Source: Spirochaetota bacterium
GTDB lineage: Bacteria; Spirochaetota; Leptospiria; Turneriellales; Turneriellaceae
Direction of reading: 5' to 3'
Assembly (NCBI GenBank): GCA_017302045.1
Contig: JAFLED010000004.1
Span: 1-41,088 of the forward strand
Length of the DNA stretch: 41,088 nt
Shown one piece after another: positions 1 through 7,837 of the stretch (position 1 is its first letter; every line of letters begins with the position of its first letter). Under the pieces are notes generated by a model. The model did not search any database. It saw only the letters and a program-made list of their open reading frames with translations, and was not told where the DNA came from. Both the position numbers and the translations under genes were made by a program.

Positions 1-241
1 CAGCGACCGAGAACTTTTCGAAGAGGGGCATCCACCCGATGTTGCCCGTGTACTGCGCGATGAATTCTTGCGGAGGTAACGCGTTGCTGATATTGAGCCC
101 TGAACCACCCGCGATGAGCAGTTTGTGGCCGGGCCCTTTGTTCTTTTCAAAGAGCGTTACCGCGACACCGGCTTTCGTCAGAGTCGAAGCGGCCATGAGT
201 CCGGCAGGCCCGGTGCCGACGATTGCGACGCGCAGGCTCAT
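1..241 (-). CDS. HI0933/TIGR03862-like FAD flavoprotein (N-terminal part; gene runs off the left edge)
   Basis: Only about 80 N-terminal residues are present because the gene continues leftwards beyond base 1. It begins MSLRVAIVGTGPAGLMAA, a Rossmann GxGxxG dinucleotide-binding fold for FAD. This is followed by LFEKNKGPGHKLLIAGGSGLN, which matches the 'K-G-x-G-x-K-x-L-x-(A/S)-G-x-G-x-N' block of the HI0933/BaiN-like and TIGR03862 flavoproteins. Members are soluble predicted NAD(P)/FAD oxidoreductases, mostly of unknown substrate. The ATG at 241 overlaps the stop of the upstream vapC-like gene as ATGA, so translation is probably coupled to the toxin-antitoxin pair. The family call is good; the substrate cannot be told. 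Confidence 0.85.
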   Translation of the reverse strand, partial: MSLRVAIVGTGPAGLMAASTLTKAGVAVTLFEKNKGPGHKLLIAGGSGLNISNALPPQEFIAQYTGNIGWMPLFEKFSVA

Positions 242-639
242 GCGCCGAAATCAGAGAGTAGGCGTGCCCGCTTCGGAAAAGCTTTCCCGATTTTTTTGTC
301 GGCCGTGATTAGTTTACAATCGAGATCTTCGGCGAGTGCGATATATTCGCAGTCGTATGCAGAGAGGTTTGACTTAAAAGCCAGATCGAGTGTCGCGCCA
401 CCCGTCACCGCGTACTCGCGGCCGCGCAGCATCGTTTCGGCATTGATATAGATTGCTTGTGCGTCGCCGGCTTTGAGGCGTTTGGCGCGCACATAGGTCA
501 CGAGAACGTTGCGGAATTCGGAGCGCCATAGGTAAGGTATGGCCCAGTTCGCGTCGTATTTAAGAGCCTCTTCAGCGGCGGCGGTGAAATCGCCCGGTAG
601 CCAAAAATACGCGATGACATTCGTGTCGACGACAATCAC
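238..639 (-). CDS. vapC: VapC-type PIN-domain ribonuclease toxin
   Basis: A 133-residue PIN-domain protein, the usual length for VapC. It starts MIVVDTNVIAYFWL. The four acidic residues expected of a PIN active site are visible as D5, E41, D96 (in SAYDCEYIALA) and D114 (in ITADKKI); they bind Mg or Mn for RNA cleavage. The start is GTG at 639 and overlaps the vapB stop as GTGA, the classical antitoxin-toxin coupling. The stop in turn overlaps the flavoprotein start as ATGA. VapC toxins cleave specific RNAs, often initiator tRNA or 23S rRNA, when the antitoxin is lost; the target here is unknown. The catalytic set is complete, so it is likely active. Confidence 0.88.
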   Translation of the reverse strand: MIVVDTNVIAYFWLPGDFTAAAEEALKYDANWAIPYLWRSEFRNVLVTYVRAKRLKAGDAQAIYINAETMLRGREYAVTGGATLDLAFKSNLSAYDCEYIALAEDLDCKLITADKKIGKAFPKRARLLSDFGA

Positions 640-878
640 GCACGGCCCATTCGTTTCGCGGCGAAAAGGTCTGCTTCGGTTATTTTGCCCGAGAACAGGC
701 CCCGGAGCTCACGCGCGCGGCTCAGCGTTGCCTGCGCATCGATATTCTGCGATCTCACGGCAGCTTCGAGTATCGCGAGAATCTCGCCATTGAGGCTACG
801 GTGGTTCATGGCAGCCCGGTCTTTGAGAGCGCGGTGCGTTGTTGCCGGGACTTCTTTGAGACTGAGTGTAGCGGTCAT
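636..878 (-). CDS. vapB: VapB/FitA-type ribbon-helix-helix antitoxin
   Basis: An 80-residue protein directly upstream of vapC. Its N-terminus reads MTATLSLKEVPATTHRAL, then RAAMNHRSLNGEILAILE. That is the FitA-like Arc/MetJ pattern: a beta strand, then two helices with the 'hR-S-hN-x-E' segment. The C-terminal half should fold onto the PIN toxin. The ATG at 878 was chosen over an upstream GTG-type extension at 899 because it gives the standard FitA N-terminus and leaves a 17-bp inverted repeat (881-897) free as an operator just upstream. No strong ribosome-binding site is visible. Confidence 0.82.
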   Translation of the reverse strand: MTATLSLKEVPATTHRALKDRAAMNHRSLNGEILAILEAAVRSQNIDAQATLSRARELRGLFSGKITEADLFAAKRMGRA

Positions 879-880
879 CA

Positions 881-897
881 GGTACCATTTTAGTACC
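881..897. promoter_or_regulatory. Inverted repeat, candidate VapB autoregulatory operator
   Basis: GGTAC-N7-GTACC is a perfect inverted repeat 3 bp upstream of the vapB start. Read on the minus strand the same region is also a tandem AAAATGGTAC repeat with an 11-bp period, one helical turn. Ribbon-helix-helix antitoxins bind such sites to repress their own operon. Function is inferred from position and symmetry. Confidence 0.55.
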
Positions 898-973
898 ATT
901 TTGATATTTCGACAAGTTTTTTTTGGGGGGGGAGAATATCTCGACGCTGTACCGGCTCAGGCACCGATTGCTC

Positions 974-1840
974 ATGATCATCGATTCGCACGCCCACTTC
1001 GAACCGCGCATGCTGGGCGAGGCAAACCTGATTCAGAAACTCGATGCGGCAGGTGTTGATAAGGTCGCGCTGATTCCGGCGATGAACGATCCCTTACCGC
1101 ATGTGCCCGAATTCGTGCTCGCGGCGTCGCGGGCGTTGATGCAGTCGGGTTTAACCCGGCCGCTCGCCGAGGCCGCGCACCGCTTTACGCTCACGAGTGA
1201 AGGCAACCTGCGCCTCGGCGGCACGATTTACAATATCTATCCGCAGCCCGACAACGAACCGGCTTTTGCGCTGGTAAAAAAATATCCCGGGCGTTTTCTT
1301 GCCTGGGCTTTTCTGAACCCTCGCCACAATCCCGGCGTGCTCGACGATCTGGAGAAGTGGCGTCACGAGAAAGGCATGATTGGCGTGAAACTACATCCGC
1401 ATTGGCATGATTATACGACGGATTTGCTCTACCCGCTCTTTGAGCGCATGCAGGAACTAAATCTACCCGCGCTGATTCATCTCGGCTTCGGTAAGCGCGG
1501 TGACTTTCGCGCGATTGCGGAGAAATTTCCGCGCCTGAAAATTATCTCCGCGCATGCGGGTTTTCCGTTTTACCAGGATATGTGGAACTTTGCAAAACAC
1601 CACAACATCTATGTCGATCTTTCGAGTCCGTATATCGACGAGAACCTCGCGCGCGCCGCGGTTAAGGTCATGGGGGCAGATCGCTGCCTCTACGGTACCG
1701 ACGCGCCGTATGGGTTCTCCGACCAACACAAAGGTTACGATTACAGCGAAATACGCGGCTGGGTCGAGCGCCTGCCGGTTTCGAGTACAGATAAAGAAAA
1801 AATCTTTGCGGGAAATTTTCGCGAGCTGGTAAAAATCTGA
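974..1840 (+). CDS. Amidohydrolase family protein (Amidohydro_2, TIM-barrel)
   Basis: A 288-residue metal-dependent hydrolase or decarboxylase of the Amidohydro_2 (PF04909) type. The opening MIIDSHAHFEP carries the HxH metal ligands at residues 6 and 8. KLHPHWHDY, IHLGFG and SAHAGFPF follow in the order expected for later barrel strands. GTDAPYG near the end supplies the conserved catalytic Asp. The ATG at 974 was chosen because the HxH strand normally sits at the extreme N-terminus. A TTG at 923 in the same frame would add 17 residues read from a G-rich tract. No clear Shine-Dalgarno precedes 974. The substrate is unknown; the gene stands alone and ends in a hairpin terminator. Confidence 0.8.
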   Translation: MIIDSHAHFEPRMLGEANLIQKLDAAGVDKVALIPAMNDPLPHVPEFVLAASRALMQSGLTRPLAEAAHRFTLTSEGNLRLGGTIYNIYPQPDNEPAFALVKKYPGRFLAWAFLNPRHNPGVLDDLEKWRHEKGMIGVKLHPHWHDYTTDLLYPLFERMQELNLPALIHLGFGKRGDFRAIAEKFPRLKIISAHAGFPFYQDMWNFAKHHNIYVDLSSPYIDENLARAAVKVMGADRCLYGTDAPYGFSDQHKGYDYSEIRGWVERLPVSSTDKEKIFAGNFRELVKI

Positions 1841-1885
1841 GCCGGCGAAAGCAGCCGATCAGCTGCCCGGCTTAATTAGTTTTTT
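1840..1885 (+). terminator. Rho-independent terminator after the amidohydrolase gene
   Basis: A two-part stem: AGCCGG (1840-1845) pairs with CCGGCT (1867-1872) and the inner GCAGC pairs with GCTGC. A short AT-rich stretch and six T (1880-1885) follow. It overlaps the last codons of the convergent MarR gene. Confidence 0.65.
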
Positions 1886-2317
1886 GAGAGCGTTGTTGAA
1901 TTCCCGCAGACCGCTGCCGAGGGGCGCAAAGAATTCCATGTCGAATTTTTCGACCGCCTTTACCGCCTCATGCACAACGCCGCGCCCCGCTTCGGTCAGC
2001 TCGACGGCTTTCGCCCGTGTATCGCTGCTATGCGCACGCCGGCGCACAAGTTTTCTTACCTGCAGCGCGCGCAACACCTGCGAAACTGTCATCGGGTCGA
2101 TCTTCGAATGCTGCGAAAGCGTCGCCTGCGTGACTTCGTTGCCGCCGAGCGTCAGCCAGTGAATACTGGCGATCAGCACAAATTGCGAATGCGTGAGATC
2201 GAAGGCGACCAGTGCCCGGCGTATTTCACGCTGCCACAGGCTGGTTGCCTGCCACAGCAGAAAGCCGGGACTGTCTTCGGCCTGCTCAAAAGCGAAAGTG
2301 TCGCCCCGCTTACGCAT
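1859..2317 (-). CDS. MarR-family transcriptional regulator
   Basis: A 152-residue MarR-type winged-helix protein of standard length. The N-terminal dimerisation helix (SPGFLLWQATSLWQREIRRAL) is followed by a winged helix: TQATLSQHSKIDPMTVSQVLRALQVRKLV. The wing reads RRRAHSSDTRAKAVELTEAG, matching the DxR(x)K motif of the family. It lies 21 bp downstream of the SRPBCC gene on the same strand, so the two form an operon. It probably represses the promoter upstream of that partner, where a 10-bp inverted repeat is present. The ligand is unknown. Confidence 0.88.
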   Translation of the reverse strand: MRKRGDTFAFEQAEDSPGFLLWQATSLWQREIRRALVAFDLTHSQFVLIASIHWLTLGGNEVTQATLSQHSKIDPMTVSQVLRALQVRKLVRRRAHSSDTRAKAVELTEAGRGVVHEAVKAVEKFDMEFFAPLGSGLREFNNALKKLIKPGS

Positions 2318-2338
2318 CGGCCAGCGTCGTGTTGTTCT

Positions 2339-2764
2339 TCAGGCCGGCAATCCTGAGGCGATCTCGATCTGTTTTTCGGTCTCGTGCGGCAGGACGGCAG
2401 CGATATCTTCGGCGACGAGCTTACGCCACAGAAAACCCAGCAGCCCTTCGACTTTCATTGTTGTGGTGATCTTGAGGCCTTGCGCTGTTTCTTCAAGCAG
2501 GTGTTCGCCGTACATGCGTGCCAGCGGAAACCGCGTCAGATCGACGAACTTGCGGTTTTCAATAATCTCGATCAGGCGGATCTTCACCTTTGGCGCACCT
2601 TTCGGTTTTAGCGTAAAAAAGTTACCCTGCGCGAAGGCGCCTGACATTTGCGCATATTCGATGCCTTCGTCCCAGGTGTGCCAGTTATTCACATCGCTCA
2701 GCAGTTGCCACATCTGCCGCGCGTTTACCTTGTTTGTTGTCGTTGTATAAGTTTTACTCCACAT
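2339..2764 (-). CDS. SRPBCC (START-like/polyketide-cyclase-type) ligand-binding protein
   Basis: A 141-residue protein beginning MWSKTYTTTTNKVNARQMWQLLSDVNNWHTWDEGIEY, the typical first strand and helices of the SRPBCC fold with its 'W-x-x-W-x' segment. Later strands (KVKIRLIEIIENRKFVDLTRFPLARMYGEHLLEE) fit the helix-grip cavity. The ATG at 2764 is preceded by GGAGGGA at good spacing, so the longer frame from 2809 is not used. It is the first gene of an operon with the MarR regulator. SRPBCC-MarR/ArsR pairs are common and may sense a hydrophobic molecule; the ligand is unknown. Confidence 0.83.
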   Translation of the reverse strand: MWSKTYTTTTNKVNARQMWQLLSDVNNWHTWDEGIEYAQMSGAFAQGNFFTLKPKGAPKVKIRLIEIIENRKFVDLTRFPLARMYGEHLLEETAQGLKITTTMKVEGLLGFLWRKLVAEDIAAVLPHETEKQIEIASGLPA

Positions 2765-2774
2765 CGTCCCTCCA

Positions 2775-2819
2775 TTTTGTATGTGAACATAATATATGTA
2801 TACATACAAAATCGCCCAA
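2775..2819 (-). promoter_or_regulatory. Promoter and operator of the SRPBCC-MarR operon
   Basis: On the minus strand there is a -35 TTGGGC (2819-2814), a 17-bp spacer and a -10 TATATT (2796-2791). A perfect 10-bp inverted repeat TTTTGTATGT (2775-2784) / ACATACAAAA (2802-2811) flanks the -10 box, a typical place for a MarR-family repressor. Confidence 0.6.
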
Positions 2820-2913
2820 AAAAAAGTACGCCGCAGCGGAACACACAGAAGCCGGTTCGGTCATTTCAAGGGGGCCGGCGCAAAGTCGGCTGGGTATTTG
2901 GCGAGTTCGTGCG

Positions 2914-3678
2914 TTAGAGCAATTTCAGAAAACCATGCGCAAAATTATATGCATCGCCCGGCCAGCGCGCCGAGATATAGTTGCCGTCGGTCACGGTGAA
3001 CCCGCGCTTCATTTTATCGGGCGCATCGCGTGTCACGCCGGGCGTGGGGCCGTGTTGGAAATCCGACTTTTTCGCCAGCGCCGCAGTGACCTCTTCTTCA
3101 ACCGTCGTCTCGGGGTAGGTGCGGTAATAGGTGCCGAGCCAGACACGCGTTAGGTTGAAGGCCGCCATTTCTTGCTTCTTCAAAAGCGCGGTCGTCTTTT
3201 TGCCATAGAGCACCGACTTGCCGTCTTTGCGTTTCGAACGCGCCGCAAGCACAACGCCGTGGCAGATCGCGCCCACGGTTTTCTTTTTCGCAAAAAAGGC
3301 GGATGTCAGCTTGTGCAGTTCGGGGGCTTCGAGATAGGTGCGCATACCCGGTGCATGGCCGCCGGGCAGCACGAGCCCGTCGAAGCCGGTCTCTTTGACT
3401 TTTTTATAAGGCGTGGGCTTCTGGAAATTTTTATCTTCGTACATGGCCAGGCAGGCGTCGACGGCGTCTTGGCGCGCCATCAGAATCTTTTTAAAAAGCG
3501 CCAGCCCGGTGCCATAGAGCATGCGTGCATCTGCCATCGCCGGTTTGCCGTCGGGAGTGGCGAAAAACACGTCGACACCGTTGTCTTTCAGGATCCGCCA
3601 GGTAATGGCGGCCTCACTCGGGTCGAAATCATATGAAGGTAAGGGCATGAGTACCTTGCGCTGCTTAACCTTGGCCAT
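2914..3678 (-). CDS. DJ-1/PfpI (type 1 glutamine amidotransferase-like) protein
   Basis: A 254-residue protein of the DJ-1/PfpI superfamily. The N-terminal strand KVLMPLPSYDFDPSEAAI carries the conserved Glu (E22). VLPGGHAPGM is the oxyanion region. TVGAICHGVVLAA is the nucleophile elbow with Cys139 followed by His140, as in the Hsp31-like branch. WPGDAYNFAHGFLKLL closes the fold. Relatives act as glyoxalases, chaperones or peptidase-like enzymes. The ATG at 3678 gives the standard N-terminus; an upstream start at 3711 would add 11 atypical residues. It is divergent from the metal island. Confidence 0.85.
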   Translation of the reverse strand: MAKVKQRKVLMPLPSYDFDPSEAAITWRILKDNGVDVFFATPDGKPAMADARMLYGTGLALFKKILMARQDAVDACLAMYEDKNFQKPTPYKKVKETGFDGLVLPGGHAPGMRTYLEAPELHKLTSAFFAKKKTVGAICHGVVLAARSKRKDGKSVLYGKKTTALLKKQEMAAFNLTRVWLGTYYRTYPETTVEEEVTAALAKKSDFQHGPTPGVTRDAPDKMKRGFTVTDGNYISARWPGDAYNFAHGFLKLL

Positions 3679-3766
3679 GTGCGTTTCTGCCCGCAGCCTA
3701 TGGCGGGTCAAATGCTTGTCTGAATTTTACTGGCCGCCCTGTCTCGCGAATGTTTATTTTATCTTC

Positions 3767-4153
3767 ATGCGCGCTATAGCTCTGCTACAGCTCTCATATC
3801 TTGTACTTCTCGTCGGCTCCGTATTTTCAACGGTACACGTTGACCATGCTGGCAGCCACGGCACCCTTTGTTCGGCCGAAGCCAGTAGCGCGTATTGCCA
3901 TAACAGCCAGCCGCACGATCACGAAGAATCGCATCCCGGTGAAGATTCTCTGTTCGAGCACGTGTTTGAAGACGGCGCGTCGTTCAATAAACTCTTCGTT
4001 CTCATAAATCCGCTCTATGTCGAAGCGCCGCTGGCGTTACCCCGCCCCGAAAAGTTTGTCGTCTATTTTGTACAAGAAGAAGCGTTACCGCTTCAGTTTT
4101 GGCATCCTCCCGAAAATAAATCTCCCCGCGCACCTCCCGCTTTCCGCGTTTAA
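3767..4153 (+). CDS. Small His-rich exported protein at the head of the RND operon (CzcI-like in position)
   Basis: A 128-residue protein with a hydrophobic N-terminal segment (MRAIALLQLSYLVLLVGSVF), probably a signal peptide or anchor. It is followed by a His/Cys-rich stretch with H24, H27, H31, C35, C44, H45, H50, H52, H56 and H65. No catalytic domain is recognisable. Small periplasmic His-rich proteins such as CzcI often precede czc/cus pump genes. The resemblance here is in size, position and composition rather than clear sequence identity. The gene ends 39 bp before the pump start. It probably binds metal in the periplasm. The start is an ATG just after an AT-rich stretch with no clear Shine-Dalgarno. 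Confidence 0.6.
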   Translation: MRAIALLQLSYLVLLVGSVFSTVHVDHAGSHGTLCSAEASSAYCHNSQPHDHEESHPGEDSLFEHVFEDGASFNKLFVLINPLYVEAPLALPRPEKFVVYFVQEEALPLQFWHPPENKSPRAPPAFRV

Positions 4154-4192
4154 ACGATTTTAATGCGAGGGATATCCCCCCGCCGGAGGTTT

Positions 4193-7100
4193 ATGCGAAC
4201 TATTATTGAATTTTCACTCAAAAACAGAATTGCCGTTATTGTTGCTTTATTTTTCATTCTTGCCGGGGGCATCTTCGTCGCCCTGGGGTTACCGGTCGAC
4301 GCGGTGCCCGACGTCACGAACGTGCAGGTGATCGTCAATGCCAAGACCGGCGGTCTCGACCCGCAGCAGGTCGAGAAGTCGGTCACGTTTTTTGTCGAGG
4401 CCGAGATGGCCGGCATACCGCGCGTACGCGAGGTGCGTTCGCTGTCGCGTTTTGGTTTGTCGCAGACGGTGATTGTCTTCGAAGACGGCACCGATATTTA
4501 TTGGGCGCGGCAGCAGGTGGCCGAACGTATGCGCACCGCGAGCGATAAAACGCCGCGCGGCATCGCGCTCACGATGGCGCCGATTTCCACGGGGCTGGGC
4601 GAGGTTTTTATGTATGTGCTGCAGCTCAAGGCCAATAGCCCGCACATGAAAGAAGCCGAACCCGAACGCCTCGTCTACCTGCGTACCGTGCAGGATTTCA
4701 TTTTGAAACCCTACCTGAAGTCGCATGTGACAGGTGCGGCCGAGGTCGATTCGCTCGGCGGCTACGAAAAACAAATCGATATCGACGTCGACCCGGTCAA
4801 AATGGAGAAGCAGGGTATCACACTGAACGCGCTCGCGGCGAAACTCAAAACGCTCGGTGAAAATTTTGGCGGCGGTTATATCGAGCAGAATGCGCAGCAG
4901 ATCATCGTCAGAACCAATGGTGCATTTCCGCTGCAGACCCTGCGTGAAACACCGATACGCCTTGCTTATGACGGCGGCCAGGTTCGCCTGAAAGAAATCG
5001 CCGACATACGCACCTACCACCCGCAACGCGTCGGTGCGGCGACCTACCGCGGCGAAGAAGCTGTGCTGGGCACGGTGCTGATGCTGATGGGGCAGAATAG
5101 CCGCGAGACGGCCGCCGCCGCCCAAGAGGCGCTGGCGGCCGCACCTTTACCCGCCGACGTCGAGGCACGCATCGTCTATTCGCGCAGTTATCTCGTCGGG
5201 GCTACGGTAAAGACGGTTGCAAAGAATCTCGTCGAAGGCGCGGTGATCGTGGTTTTGATTCTGTTGCTGTTTCTGGGCAACCTGCGCGCGGCGCTCTTTG
5301 TCTCGCTGGCTATTCCCGTTTCGTTTGCCTTTGCCCTCGCGGGCATGCAGTTCTTTCACATCTCGGCAAACCTGATGAGCCTGGGGGCGCTCGACTTTGG
5401 TCTCATTGTCGACGGCTCGATCGTAATGATCGAGAACCTGCTCACGAAGCTCGAACACCGCCCGCCGGTAAGCGCCGCCGAAAAACTCAGACTCACGGGC
5501 GAAGCGGCGCTCGAAGTGTTGCCGCCGATGGCCACCGGTATGGTGATTATTATGGCGGTCTACATTCCGATTCTGACGCTCGAAGGCACCGAAGGTAAAC
5601 TCTATTACCCGATGGCGATGACGGTGATCTTTGCGCTACTGGGAGCTCTCGCGATGGCGGTACTGGCGATTCCGGTATTGGGCTATTATGTTCGCGCTAA
5701 ATCGGGGGCGCGGCCGACCGGGCTCTACGGGTTGGTACAGAAGTTTTATGAACCGGCTCTGCAATTTCCTCTGCGTAACATCCGCCGGTTAATAGTTCCG
5801 ATCGGCGCGTTTCTCTTGCTCTGCGGCTGGTTGTTTTCACGGCTCGGTTCTGATTTTATGCCGCCTCTCAACGAAGGCGATATGACCCTTAATCTGATGC
5901 ACGACGCACGCATGTCGCTCACAGAAAGTCTCGCGCGTGAAAAACAGGCGGAAAAAATTATCCTGAGCCACCCCGAGGTCGAGACGGTATTCGGCCGCAT
6001 CGGTACGAGCGAGGCTGCGACCGACCCGATGGGTGTCAACCTCAGCGACCTCTTTGTCATTCTGAAAAAAGATGCGTCGCTGTGGCGCAAGAACGCGCGC
6101 GGGCAGACCTTAACGAAAGCGGAACTCTTTCGACTGATCGAAGCCGACCTGAAACCTGTGCTCGCCGCCGCGCCGGGGCTTGAAAATACCGAAGTCGTCG
6201 AGACACAGCCGATTGCGATGCGTGTCAATGAAATGCTCGAAGGCAGTCGCGCCGAGGTGTCGCTGCGAATTTTCGGCCGCAACCTCGATACGCTGACAGA
6301 ACTGCAGAACAAAGTGACCGCTATTCTGAAAAAAATTCCGGGAGCCGCCGAAGTCGAACTCGATGCTTTGACGGCATTGCGCAAAAGCCTGATGCTCGAC
6401 GCGCGCATTAAACACGAGCGCATCAACTATTATGGTATTCCGTTAAGTCAGGTGAACGAGACGCTCGAAACCGCAATGGTAGGGCATACCGTCGGCAGCC
6501 TCTATGAACATGACTGGCGTTTCCGTATCGATGTCATCATCGACGACGCAAAACGAAAAAATCTTGCGCTCATCCGCAAGATTCCTGTGGCTTTGCCCGA
6601 GGGGGGCAACATCAACCTCGGCGACATCGTCGATTTTTCGTATGCGGAAAATGTCACCTCGATCGCGCGCAGTGCGATGAACCGTTATGCCGGCGTCGCT
6701 GTTTTTCTCGGTAACCGCGATACGCTCTCGTTCGTGAACGAGGCGCGCGAAAAAATCGCCAAAGAACTGCAACTGCCAGAAGGCTATCGCATTGTCTGGG
6801 GCGGGCAATTCAAGAACCTCGAACGTGCGCGCCTGCGGTTGCTCATTATCGTACCCCTGATTCTGACCGTCATCGCCTTTCTCGTCTACCGCACATTTCG
6901 TTCGCTGCGCCAGACCTTTTTGATTTTTCTCACCGTGCCATTCTCGTGGACGGGCGGCGTGCTCGCATTGTACTTCGCGGACATCCACTTTTCGGTTTCG
7001 GCGGCAGTGGGCTTTATCGCGCTTTCAGGCGTAGCTGTCTTGAACGGTCTCGTCAAGGTCAGTTATCTTAACCAGCTGCGCGCCGAGGGTAAAAGCGTCG

Positions 7101-7327
7101 CCGAAGCCGTACACCTCGGGGCGCTGGGGCGTCTGCGCCCTGTGCTCATGACGGCTTCTGTCGCGAGCCTCGGTTTTCTGCCGATGGTCATGAACACGGG
7201 TATCGGCGCCGAGGTGCAGCGGCCATTGGCGGTGGTTGTTCTGGGGGGGCTGGTGACGGCGACGCTCATGACGCTTTTCCTGATGCCGGCGATTTACCGC
7301 TGGTTAGAAGAAAAAGGCGATAAATAA
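4193..7327 (+). CDS. Heavy-metal efflux RND transporter, CzcA/CusA family
   Basis: A 1044-residue inner-membrane proton/metal antiporter, full length for the HME-RND family. The N-terminus MRTIIEFSLKNRIAVIVALFFILAGG is the first transmembrane helix, then LPVDAVPDVTNVQVIVN, a strongly conserved HME block. The TM4 proton-relay segment has D401, D407 and E414 (ALDFGLIVDG...MIEN), the arrangement known for CzcA (D402, D408, E415) rather than CusA, which has a single Asp. The porter-domain segment QPIAMRVNEMLEGSR also resembles CzcA. The ATG at 4193 has CCGGAGG upstream. The outer-membrane partner is probably the TolC-like gene at 8148. No membrane-fusion adaptor gene is present. The metal could be Zn/Co/Cd by motif or Cu by context. 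Confidence 0.93.
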   Translation: MRTIIEFSLKNRIAVIVALFFILAGGIFVALGLPVDAVPDVTNVQVIVNAKTGGLDPQQVEKSVTFFVEAEMAGIPRVREVRSLSRFGLSQTVIVFEDGTDIYWARQQVAERMRTASDKTPRGIALTMAPISTGLGEVFMYVLQLKANSPHMKEAEPERLVYLRTVQDFILKPYLKSHVTGAAEVDSLGGYEKQIDIDVDPVKMEKQGITLNALAAKLKTLGENFGGGYIEQNAQQIIVRTNGAFPLQTLRETPIRLAYDGGQVRLKEIADIRTYHPQRVGAATYRGEEAVLGTVLMLMGQNSRETAAAAQEALAAAPLPADVEARIVYSRSYLVGATVKTVAKNLVEGAVIVVLILLLFLGNLRAALFVSLAIPVSFAFALAGMQFFHISANLMSLGALDFGLIVDGSIVMIENLLTKLEHRPPVSAAEKLRLTGEAALEVLPPMATGMVIIMAVYIPILTLEGTEGKLYYPMAMTVIFALLGALAMAVLAIPVLGYYVRAKSGARPTGLYGLVQKFYEPALQFPLRNIRRLIVPIGAFLLLCGWLFSRLGSDFMPPLNEGDMTLNLMHDARMSLTESLAREKQAEKIILSHPEVETVFGRIGTSEAATDPMGVNLSDLFVILKKDASLWRKNARGQTLTKAELFRLIEADLKPVLAAAPGLENTEVVETQPIAMRVNEMLEGSRAEVSLRIFGRNLDTLTELQNKVTAILKKIPGAAEVELDALTALRKSLMLDARIKHERINYYGIPLSQVNETLETAMVGHTVGSLYEHDWRFRIDVIIDDAKRKNLALIRKIPVALPEGGNINLGDIVDFSYAENVTSIARSAMNRYAGVAVFLGNRDTLSFVNEAREKIAKELQLPEGYRIVWGGQFKNLERARLRLLIIVPLILTVIAFLVYRTFRSLRQTFLIFLTVPFSWTGGVLALYFADIHFSVSAAVGFIALSGVAVLNGLVKVSYLNQLRAEGKSVAEAVHLGALGRLRPVLMTASVASLGFLPMVMNTGIGAEVQRPLAVVVLGGLVTATLMTLFLMPAIYRWLEEKGDK

Positions 7328-7417
7328 ACCCGATGGCATAACGCGGTTATCGCACAGAAACTGGTTTTTTCCCGCGATTCGGTGTAATATCAGAGGGTAG
7401 GGGACGTCTATAGTACA

Positions 7418-7786
7418 ATGTCGCTGAAAAAGGCAAAGTGGCTTGTCCTTTCGCTTACGCTGCTCGTGGGCGGGCAGGGCGTTTTTCAACTCGCTGCGTC
7501 TTGCCCGACCGCAGTGCGCAGCGACCACCGCTGTTGCCTGGCGCGTAAGGGGCCGTCCCTGCATGTGAAAACCGCGCCACCCTGCCGCCACTGTTTCGAA
7601 AAGGCAAGCCCGGCGGCGATTCCGCAGCCTGCGCAAAATCCGGTTGCGGTTGCGGCCGTTTTGCCTAAGTCGGATTTCCCCCGTACACAAGACCTTTTCC
7701 TCAGGGACGGGGCACCTCACCCACGCGGAAATGTTTTGCTTCCGAAGCCTGATATCCCGATACTGCTGCGGCAAATACTGATCTAG
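7418..7786 (+). CDS. Small Cys-containing exported protein in the metal operon
   Basis: A 122-residue protein with an N-terminal signal-like segment (KKAKWLVLSLTLLVGGQGVFQLAAS). It has cysteines at 29, 39, 40, 56 and 59 (DHRCC and CRHC) and a Pro-rich remainder. No domain is recognised. Small CC/CxxC exported proteins are common beside copper genes and may bind Cu(I). The plus-strand frame was preferred over an antisense frame because it has a signal peptide and lies between same-strand metal genes. The Shine-Dalgarno is weak (AGGGGA about 13 nt upstream). Confidence 0.5.
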   Translation: MSLKKAKWLVLSLTLLVGGQGVFQLAASCPTAVRSDHRCCLARKGPSLHVKTAPPCRHCFEKASPAAIPQPAQNPVAVAAVLPKSDFPRTQDLFLRDGAPHPRGNVLLPKPDIPILLRQILI

Positions 7787-7837
7787 AAATCCTCTGCGCG
7801 CGGACACGATCCGCATTTCAGAATAGAAGGAGGATTT

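Noticed and set aside
2812-2913. Terminator after the DJ-1/PfpI gene
   Set aside because: There is a run of eight T on the minus strand, but the preceding stem has only about three pairs.
4289-5125. Long antisense open frame across the RND pump gene
   Set aside because: It lies entirely opposite a full-length conserved gene. Its translation is His/Arg/Gln-rich with no recognisable domain, typical of antisense frames in GC-rich codon-biased DNA.
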